Positions 28,560-34,397 of a DNA stretch of 34,397 bases are shown in pieces (positions within the stretch are counted from its first letter, which is position 1; the number at the start of each line of letters is the position of its first letter). The notes below the pieces were generated by a model, which did not search any database, was not told the origin of the DNA, and worked only from the letters and a program-made list of their open reading frames with translations. The stretch is from positions 1-34,397 of the forward strand of contig CADCUT010000113.1 of NCBI GenBank assembly GCA_902805975.1. Reading direction: 5' to 3'. The translations under genes were made by a program, and so were the position numbers. This DNA is from an uncultured Rubrobacteraceae bacterium (GTDB lineage: Bacteria > Actinomycetota > Rubrobacteria > Rubrobacterales > Rubrobacteraceae).

Positions 28560-30085
28560 GCGCGGGCCTTGACGAGGCCCTCTGCGACGCCGCCGAGTTG
28601 CTCGACCGTACGGACGACCTCGACGCGGTCGCAGATCGGCTCGTAGAGGGGCATGTCGCAGGAACCTAAAGACCAGCCCCAGCGGGGCTCCGGCGTGATC
28701 CAGACGACCTGCCGGGCGTGCTGGGAGATCTCTTCTAAGGCCTGCGGGTTGGCCCACTTGCCGTTGTTGCGGCCGTCGCCGAGGATCACGACGGTCGTGC
28801 GGTGGTTTATGGTCGGCAGGAACCCGTCGCGGAACTGGCCGGCGGCCTTGCCGAAGTCGCTGTTCACGTCGGCGTCGATGATGCGGCCCGAGAAGATCTC
28901 GTCAACCGCCCGGTTCATGTCGTGCTCCTCGAGAACCTGCGTAACCTCCGCCACGTCCGCGACGAACACGAACGTCCTCACCTTCGAGAACAGGGACTGC
29001 ATCTGGTAGATCATGTGCAGCCAGAACCGCGCCAGGTTCCGGGTACTCAAGCTAATGTCGCACAACAGCGCCACCCGCGGCTTGCCCTCGCGCCGCTTCC
29101 GGAGCACCGGGTCGAAGGGGACGCCCTCGTAGCGGACGTTGTGGCGCAGGGTGTGGGGGACGCTGATCCGCCCGATGCGGTCCTCCTTCAGGCGCCGCGT
29201 CCTGGCGCCCTGGATGCGGCGCGCGATACGGCGCACCGCCGCCTCCATCTCCCGCCCTTCCGAAGCCGAGAACCGCAGCATCTTCCGCAGGGCCCGCCGC
29301 CGCACCTCCGAGTCGTCCCCGGCGTCCTTCTTCAGCAGCTTGTCCCGCTCCTGCATCTGCTTTATGAGGTCCGGCAGGCCTTTCAGGATGTTCTCGGCCT
29401 GGGCCTCCAGTTGCTCGACTATCGCCTCGTCCACCTCGAGCTCGTGCAGGTGACCGATGAGGTCTTCGAGGTCTACCGCCGAGACGTCGAGCGGTATCTC
29501 CTCGCCGCCGGGGTTCGGCACCAGACCACCCGGATTGAACATGTTGCGCGAGCGGCGGAGGCGCATGTGGTACGTCAGCCGTTGCAGCGCGCTCTCCATC
29601 GCGCCCGGCTTGCGGTTCAGGATCAACTCCTGCGAGAACATAGAGAGCCGCATCCGCTCGGCGTCCCCGTGCACGTCGTTGGAGGGTCGCATCCGCTCCT
29701 CTTCGAAGAACCGGCGCATCTCCGTGGACTCGTCCTTGTCGTGCGTGTGTTCGGTATCCTCCGGTTTCTGGCCGCCGGCCTCCTCCCCGAGCTCCAGCCG
29801 CGCTGGGGGCGGGCCGTGGTCGTGATCTTGGTCGTGGCCCCTCACCCGCGCCCCCGGCTTCTCCGCCACCGGCCGCATCGAGAAGAACAGGTCGAAGAGC
29901 CGGTCGAACGTAGCGGCGTCCTCCCCGCTCTTCACGAGCGTCGCCCGCAGCGTGTCCTTCACCGTCTCGCGCTCCCCGATGCCGGTGTTCCGCAGGGCGT
30001 TCAGGGCGTCGATGCTCTCCGCCGGGGAGACCCGGAGGCGGTGGTCTCTTAGGACCTGCACAAAGTCGTTTACTACGGTGTCCAT
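28556..30085 (-). CDS. CoxE-like VWA domain protein
   Basis: 509 residues. The N-terminal helical region contains the CoxE-type opening (DFVQVLRDHRLRVSPAESIDALNAL), then a charged, His/Asp-rich disordered linker (100-125), and a C-terminal von Willebrand A domain with a MIDAS motif D343-I-S345-L-S347 (ALLCDISLST) and a later conserved GDGRNNG. CoxE-type proteins work with MoxR ATPases to mature metalloenzymes, as CoxDE do for CO dehydrogenase. It follows the MoxR gene by 12 bases and overlaps the Nudix gene, supporting one operon. ATG 30085 has only a weak ribosome site (GGGACGG). Target here is presumably the alcohol dehydrogenase or another enzyme encoded elsewhere. Confidence 0.87.
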   Translation of the reverse strand: MDTVVNDFVQVLRDHRLRVSPAESIDALNALRNTGIGERETVKDTLRATLVKSGEDAATFDRLFDLFFSMRPVAEKPGARVRGHDQDHDHGPPPARLELGEEAGGQKPEDTEHTHDKDESTEMRRFFEEERMRPSNDVHGDAERMRLSMFSQELILNRKPGAMESALQRLTYHMRLRRSRNMFNPGGLVPNPGGEEIPLDVSAVDLEDLIGHLHELEVDEAIVEQLEAQAENILKGLPDLIKQMQERDKLLKKDAGDDSEVRRRALRKMLRFSASEGREMEAAVRRIARRIQGARTRRLKEDRIGRISVPHTLRHNVRYEGVPFDPVLRKRREGKPRVALLCDISLSTRNLARFWLHMIYQMQSLFSKVRTFVFVADVAEVTQVLEEHDMNRAVDEIFSGRIIDADVNSDFGKAAGQFRDGFLPTINHRTTVVILGDGRNNGKWANPQALEEISQHARQVVWITPEPRWGWSLGSCDMPLYEPICDRVEVVRTVEQLGGVAEGLVKARA

Positions 30086-30097
30086 CCGACCGTCCCG

Positions 30098-31096
30098 CTA
30101 GTGGGCGTGCTTGTGGGCGGAGCGGTGCATCTCGTACATCGCTTCTGACGGGTTCTCGCCGGTCGGCTGGGTCTGGCCGAGGTGCTTGGTGTCGGCGGCG
30201 TTCACGCCGAGGTGGTCGAGCATCTTCTCGGCGTCGCGGTCGTGCTTGGCTATGACGCTGATGGTGCTCTCGATCAGGTCTTTGGAGAGGTCCTTGGCGT
30301 TCAGGACGACGAGGCTCTGCGCCCAGTCGAGCGTCTCGCCGATGCTCGGCGCCTTGCGGAGATCCAACTCCCGTATGCCCTGGATGGTCCTGACGAGTTC
30401 CTCGGACAGGGCTTTACCAATGCCGGGTGCTTTGAGGCGCACTATCTCGAGCTCCACGTCGCCGCTCGGGTAGCCGAGCTGGAGGTGCAAGCACCGGCGC
30501 TTGAGGGCTTCGGAGAGCTCGCGGGTGCGGTTGGAGGTGAGGATGACGACGGGTGGGGCCTTCGCCTTTACGGTGCCTATCTCCGGTATGGAGACCTGAA
30601 AGTCCGAGAGGAACTCGAGCAGGAACGCCTCGAACTCCTCGTCGGCGCGGTCTATCTCGTCTATGAGGAGCACGGAGGACTCTTCGGAGCGTAAAGCCTG
30701 GAGGATCGGGCGCTCGACCAGGAAGTTCTCGCTGAAGAACGTGTCCTCCTGGCCGCGCAGGATCTCGGCGGCCTCGCTCAGGTCTTTGGCCGGCTTGAGG
30801 ACCTCGCCGATCTTCTCCCGCAGAACCTGCGTGTAGAGGAGCTGCTTTGAGTACTCCCATTCGTAGAGGGCCTTTGCCTCATCGAGGCCTTCGTAGCACT
30901 GGAGCCGGATCAGGTCCCGGCCGGCGGCCCCCGCGAGCGACTTCGCGAGCTCGGTCTTCCCGACGCCGGCCGGCCCCTCGACGAGGACGGGCTTACCCAG
31001 GCGCGTCGCCAGAAAGACGACGGTCGCCAGCCGCGCGTCTGAGACGTAGTCCTGTTCCGCGAGCCTCTCCCTGACCTCTTGGATGCTCTCGAACAA
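30098..31096 (-). CDS. MoxR family AAA+ ATPase (CoxD-like)
   Basis: 332 residues. Walker A GPAGVGKTE (about 41-49), Walker B LLIDEIDRADEEFEAFLLE, sensor 1 TSNRTRELSEAL and a C-terminal lid typical of MoxR/CoxD. These ATPases insert metals or remodel metalloenzymes with a VWA partner, which is encoded next. TTG 31096 has AGAAGGAG four bases upstream and starts the family-typical LFESIQEVRERL; ATG 31123 would add nine residues without a ribosome site. The C-terminus ends in a His-containing tail (MHRSAHKHAH). Fifty-odd bases separate it from the alcohol dehydrogenase, probably co-transcribed. Confidence 0.88.
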   Translation of the reverse strand: MFESIQEVRERLAEQDYVSDARLATVVFLATRLGKPVLVEGPAGVGKTELAKSLAGAAGRDLIRLQCYEGLDEAKALYEWEYSKQLLYTQVLREKIGEVLKPAKDLSEAAEILRGQEDTFFSENFLVERPILQALRSEESSVLLIDEIDRADEEFEAFLLEFLSDFQVSIPEIGTVKAKAPPVVILTSNRTRELSEALKRRCLHLQLGYPSGDVELEIVRLKAPGIGKALSEELVRTIQGIRELDLRKAPSIGETLDWAQSLVVLNAKDLSKDLIESTISVIAKHDRDAEKMLDHLGVNAADTKHLGQTQPTGENPSEAMYEMHRSAHKHAH

Positions 31097-31180
31097 AGCG
31101 CTCCTTCTTGAATAGGTACTCATGGCCGAAGCGGGGACGGACGAACCGCCCGCCCCCGCCTTCCCCTTCCGAATACTACG

Positions 31181-32572
31181 CTACGGCGTCGAGGCGGGCT
31201 CGCGGCCGACGCTGGCCGACTCCCCGCGACCCTCGTAGCCATGGAGACGGCGGCCCATCGCGGGTGCCGCGCCCCAGATGTTCTGGCGGTAGCCGTTGGA
31301 GGTCTTGCGCTCCATCCCGTCGTACATGCAGTCGCGCAGGATCTCCTTGGCGCCATCAACGGTAAGGTCGCGCGGGTTACCCGGCGTGCAGAGGTCGTTC
31401 ATCATGTGCTCGGCCATCTTCTGCAGCTCTTCATCGTCGCTCTGAATCGGGCCGCTGCTCTTGTTCTCGTACCAGCCCTTGCCCATGCGCGTCTTCGGGT
31501 ACTCGCTTACCTGGCCCCAGTTCTCGGGGATGCCGCAGTCCTTGGCGAGCCGGATCACGGCGTCTATGGCCTGGTCGGCGGCCTGCACCGGGTTCATGCC
31601 CCTGGTGTCCTCGCCCATCGCCGTCGCGATGTCCGCGTACTTCTCCACGGCCGCCGGCTGGTTGTACGTCCAAACCCTGGCAATACCGATGCCGTTGTTG
31701 AGGCCGTGGTGGATGTCGTAGTAGGCGCACACGGCGTGCGAGAGGGAGTGGAGAATTCCTAGCAAGGCGGAGCTGAACGCCTGCGCCGCCATGTACTGCG
31801 CCCAGACCATTGCCTCCATGGCCTTGAAGTTCTTGGGATTGTACGTGGCCTCGCGCAGGTTCTCCGTCACCATCCTGACGGCCTCCAGCGCCACCGGCGT
31901 GCACGAGAGGTGCTGCACCCGCCCGACGTACGCCTCGGAGCCGTGGGCTATCGTGTCGAAGCCCGTGTAGGCGACGTACTCTGGCGGCTGGGTCATGCAC
32001 AACACGGGGTCGTTGATGGCGAGCGTCGTCGTCATCGCCCGATCAAACGCCACCCACTTGTGCGGCGCGTTCTCCGATGAGAGGTCCGTAATGACCGCGG
32101 CCGGCGTCGTCTCGGAGCCGGTGCCGACGGTCGTGTTGATCGCGATGTGCGGCGGGTTCTCGAGCTTCTCCGAGGCGTTAACGCCCTGGAACTCGTTTAT
32201 GTTCCTGCCGTCGTGGGCCGCCACGACCCTGGCACCCTTGGTCGTGTCGTGCGGGCTCCCGCCGCCTATCGAGACGAAGCCGTCGCACTCGGACTCGCTG
32301 AACGCCTTGTATGCGTCCATAACGTTGTAGTCCTTGGGGTTGGTCTCGACCTTGTCGTAGACGGAGACGGAGACGCCCGCGTTCTCGAAGTTGGTCTTGC
32401 ACTCGTCGATGATGCCGGTTCCCCGCAAGCCCGTCGTCACGAACAATACGTGCTTGAGCCCCATCGCCGCCGCCTCGGGACCGGCGTTCTCGTAGGCGCC
32501 CGCCCCGAGCAACGACCTGGGCTGCTTGAAGAACTCCTTTACCGGAAACTCGAGAACCCTCGAAAGATCCAT
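31181..32572 (-). CDS. Iron-dependent (type III) alcohol dehydrogenase, NDMA-methanol-dehydrogenase-like
   Basis: 463 residues. NAD site GGGSPHD (103-109), and metal ligands by alignment with FucO: D206, H210, H275 and H289 (FDTIAHGSEAY; HSLSHAV; HHGLNN). Long form with a C-terminal charged tail (GRGESASVGREP). The overall sequence fits the actinobacterial NDMA-dependent methanol or alcohol dehydrogenases, which hold a tightly bound nicotinamide cofactor and often work with mycofactocin. Substrate (methanol or another small alcohol) is inference. ATG 32572; GGAG lies 12 bases upstream, a bit far. Downstream genes moxR, VWA and Nudix are likely maturation or activation partners. The promoter lies in the divergent region with GntR-type sites. 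Confidence 0.9.
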   Translation of the reverse strand: MDLSRVLEFPVKEFFKQPRSLLGAGAYENAGPEAAAMGLKHVLFVTTGLRGTGIIDECKTNFENAGVSVSVYDKVETNPKDYNVMDAYKAFSESECDGFVSIGGGSPHDTTKGARVVAAHDGRNINEFQGVNASEKLENPPHIAINTTVGTGSETTPAAVITDLSSENAPHKWVAFDRAMTTTLAINDPVLCMTQPPEYVAYTGFDTIAHGSEAYVGRVQHLSCTPVALEAVRMVTENLREATYNPKNFKAMEAMVWAQYMAAQAFSSALLGILHSLSHAVCAYYDIHHGLNNGIGIARVWTYNQPAAVEKYADIATAMGEDTRGMNPVQAADQAIDAVIRLAKDCGIPENWGQVSEYPKTRMGKGWYENKSSGPIQSDDEELQKMAEHMMNDLCTPGNPRDLTVDGAKEILRDCMYDGMERKTSNGYRQNIWGAAPAMGRRLHGYEGRGESASVGREPASTP

Positions 32573-32729
32573 AAAGCCTGCTCGCTCCTTTCCCCTTGCC
32601 CTGGCAAGACTCGCGCGACGCCGAAAGGCGTCCCCCTGAACCCTCTCTTGGCTACTCACCCCCTTCGCGGCCCTTTCCCTACGGCCGCCTCGTTCCCGTG
32701 GTGGGCCCCCCGGTTCCCTATTCCGGAAG

Positions 32730-32760
32730 CTGTTACTACAATATAACAGTCTTGTTGTAC
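32730..32760. promoter_or_regulatory. Palindromic sites between the alcohol dehydrogenase and GntR genes
   Basis: CTGTTA-N8-TAACAG (32730-32749) has perfect 6-bp arms; overlapping it, TACTACAA-N10-TTGTTGTA (32735-32760) pairs seven of eight positions. TGTTAC recurs at 32868. The A/T-rich palindromes stand in GC-rich DNA between divergent genes, as expected of a GntR operator. Confidence 0.6.
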
Positions 32761-32846
32761 CGAGTCTAGCGACCGGTTTGCACGGGGCGTGCTTTATAGC
32801 ATCGGCGCCCGCGCCGCGCCACCGCCGGCGTGGAGTTGGGGGAGGA

Positions 32847-32875
32847 TTGACACAACAATACTTTGATGTTACAGA
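32847..32875 (+). promoter_or_regulatory. Promoter of the GntR gene
   Basis: TTGACA at 32847-32852 and, 17 bases on, TACAGA (32870-32875). Transcription would begin about 32882, next to the ATG 32883, so the mRNA may be leaderless; no Shine-Dalgarno precedes that ATG. Confidence 0.45.
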
Positions 32876-32882
32876 TGGTTAT

Positions 32883-33635
32883 ATGAGGCCGTTGTCACGA
32901 ACGAGCGCGGGGACTTTGTACCACCAGATCCTGCTCGGCTTGACGGAGCGCATCGAGTCCGGCGAGGTAGGGGTGGGGGACCGGTTGCCGAGCGAGGCCG
33001 ACCTGGTCGCGGAGTTCGGGGTGAGCCGGACGACGGCGCGGCGAGCGTTAGACGAGCTCAGGCGGCAGGGGCTCGTGCGGCGGGAGCCGGGGCGGGGGAC
33101 CTTCCTGGCGAGCCCGCGGTTGCGGTCCAACCTGGCGTACCTGCACAGCTTCTCCGAGGAGATCGTGCGCTGGGGATACGTGCCGGGGGCGAGGCTCGTC
33201 TCGCAGGAGGAGCGGGCCGCCGGCGAGGAGGTGGCGGCGTGGCTCGGGGTCGGAGTTGGGGAGGAGGTGCTGTACGTGCGCCGGCTCAGGCTGGCGGACG
33301 AGCGCCCGATCTTCGTGTGCGACTCGCACCTGCCGGTCGGCCGCTTTCCCGCCCTCAAGGACGCTGACTACGGGACCGTCTCCCTCACCAAGCTCATGGA
33401 GGAGAGGACCGGGCGCAGGATCGAGCACGCGCGGCAGTGGATCGGGGCGGCTACCGCCGAGCCGGACGTGGCCGGCCTGCTGGAGATACCGGCCGGCGTT
33501 CCGGTGCTCAAGATCCGTCGCATCACCTGCGTCGCCGGCGGGGACCCGGCCGAGGTCGTCGAGGCGTTCTTCCACCCCGAGCGCTACCAGCACTACAACG
33601 AGCTCTCCACCCAGCCCGCGCAGGTTACCGGCTGA
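32883..33635 (+). CDS. GntR family regulator (HutC subfamily, UTRA domain)
   Basis: 250 residues. Winged helix 10-78: YHQILLGLTERIESGEVGVGDRLPSEADLVAEFGVSRTTARRALDELRRQGLVRREPGRGTFL, the textbook GntR N-terminus. The rest (85-245) is a UTRA effector domain, with SRSFSEE-like LHSFSEEIVRWG, VLYVRRLRLADERPIFVCDSHLP, and FHPERYQHYNEL. The frame is open 35 codons upstream, but ATG 32883 starts the conserved region and follows a promoter at the right distance. Divergent to the alcohol dehydrogenase operon, with palindromic sites between, so it most likely represses or activates that operon in response to a small molecule. Confidence 0.9.
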   Translation: MRPLSRTSAGTLYHQILLGLTERIESGEVGVGDRLPSEADLVAEFGVSRTTARRALDELRRQGLVRREPGRGTFLASPRLRSNLAYLHSFSEEIVRWGYVPGARLVSQEERAAGEEVAAWLGVGVGEEVLYVRRLRLADERPIFVCDSHLPVGRFPALKDADYGTVSLTKLMEERTGRRIEHARQWIGAATAEPDVAGLLEIPAGVPVLKIRRITCVAGGDPAEVVEAFFHPERYQHYNELSTQPAQVTG

Positions 33636-34248
33636 GGTCGAACCCGGCGATGGTCGTTTGCAAGCACATCGTCCCCACCCCTTCGTTCGCCGCCCGCGCC
33701 CGGCGGTCTTACGCGGGCGGACGAAAACCCACCAGGAAGCCTGGGGAAGCATAAACCTACCAAGTCCACCGGCACCAACACGCCCCTTCGCAAAGCCCGA
33801 CGGTCTGCCGCCTGAGCCGCGGGTGCTACGCAGGGATCTGTATTTCCAATCATCGTCACTACATCTGGTGGTTGCCCCGGCGCCGCTGGGCGTTGCGAGC
33901 ACAGTGCCATCTGGCGCCGGAGGCGATCTCGTGCACAAACGTGGATGCGGGCTTCGGAGAATCTTCCTTCCACGCAGTCCGGTGAATGAGAGCGAGAAGG
34001 GGGCCGGGACCCCGGAGGACCCCGGCCCTCGTCGTGCGTCGTTAGCTGAGGACCCGGTCGTTTCGGTTCCGCTATCCCTGCCCTGTACCGCTTCACCAAG
34101 AACGCGGCAGAGCCGGCATTTTCTGGCTAGGTCTGTCCCGGAGACCCCGAAATCAACATAACAATCCAATCGGACGCATAACGCATCCTGCGAATTTGGG
34201 AGAACGAATGTTCCAGGAGCTTTGGCGAGTAGACCCCCAACGGTGCCA
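33636..34248. other. Gene-poor region with one hairpin
   Basis: About 610 bases. GGGCCGGG (34001-34008) and CCCGGCCC (34021-34028) form an 8-bp stem with a 12-base loop; no T-tract. A 34-codon plus-strand frame at 33650-33754 lacks a ribosome site. Composition falls toward A/T near 34140-34190. No gene supported. Confidence 0.5.
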
Positions 34249-34397
34249 TTAGCCGCGCCGCCTTGTTGCAAAGTAAACCGCGCCACCAAAGACGACCACG
34301 CCCCCACCGACCAACGCAATGTTGAGCCAGGGGGTGCCCGCCCGTTCTTCTCCCCCATGGGCCAGGGCAATCGAGACGAACACTAAGGTCAAAACGA
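34249..34397 (-). CDS. C-terminal part of a small membrane protein (cut by window edge)
   Basis: 48 codons up to TAA at 34249-34251. The residues TLVFVSIALAHGGEE then WLNIALVGGGVVVFGGAVYFATRRRG show a hydrophobic signal-like start with an Ala-His cleavage area, a short polar loop, and one membrane helix ending in a positive-inside Arg cluster. TTG 34392 could even be the start, making the protein almost complete, but no ribosome site is in the window. Not recognised as a family; codon choice and topology support it as real. The large opposite-phase open frame here is noise. Confidence 0.55.
   Translation of the reverse strand, partial: VLTLVFVSIALAHGGEERAGTPWLNIALVGGGVVVFGGAVYFATRRRG

Noticed and set aside
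33650-33754. 34-codon plus-strand ORF after GntR
   Set aside because: No ribosome site, no recognisable composition, ends in ordinary intergenic sequence.
33048-34370. 440-codon minus-strand frame over GntR and the empty region
   Set aside because: Overlaps the clear GntR gene in antisense and has no start signal or recognisable domain.

Overview
The window is high-GC DNA (about 70% G+C by eye), with frequent GTG/TTG starts, GGAGG ribosome sites and several apparently leaderless promoters. Gene content (NDMA-type iron alcohol dehydrogenase with MoxR/CoxE partners, PknB-type kinases, CsbD and general-stress proteins, RTX-like secreted protein) suggests a free-living, stress-tolerant actinobacterium, most like Rubrobacter. 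This is inference from protein style; no rRNA or other marker gene is present. I see no tRNA, rRNA, CRISPR array, insertion sequence or phage gene.

Layout. 1-5921: a cut TetR repressor with a double operator, a general-stress SDR, a DUF1360 membrane protein, a NiaP-like MFS carrier with its own palindromic operator, a CPBP membrane protease, and a peroxiredoxin coupled to a DUF4174 gene that seems to start at CTG. 5992-8629: a Ser/Thr kinase and a D-Ala-D-Ala carboxypeptidase. 8896-11567: small hydrophilic stress-type proteins (Met/Ser-rich, Arg/Gly/Asp-rich, DUF2795, CsbD) and a secreted RTX-repeat protein. 12022-13856: NAD(P)-binding protein, metallophosphoesterase, hypothetical. 14042-16791: an ABC exporter translationally coupled to a divergent protein kinase.

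16871-26713 is the most unusual part. It holds two tandem 35-36 residue Arg-rich proteins, a two-component system, a lipoprotein, an ECF sigma factor, a zinc-finger-less anti-sigma-like protein with a beta-sandwich domain, a 965-residue TPR-CHAT protease, a secreted subtilase and a secreted beta-repeat protein. Four intergenic regions here share one cis element, CRTTAGA-N4-TCTMAY (five copies), and in three of them TCTAAY-like half-sites recur at exactly 11 bp. That is the spacing expected for an OmpR/PhoB-type regulator, and such a regulator is encoded in the middle of the cluster. I infer one regulon linking the tiny basic proteins, the lipoprotein (and perhaps the sigma factor-CHAT genes), the subtilase and the beta-repeat protein.

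26895-33635: DUF4242 protein, nickel/cobalt transporter, Nudix hydrolase, CoxE-like VWA protein, MoxR ATPase and an iron-dependent (methanol-type) alcohol dehydrogenase, all on the minus strand and tightly packed, with a divergent GntR regulator and palindromic sites between. The window ends in a mostly empty stretch and the 3' end of a small membrane protein gene.
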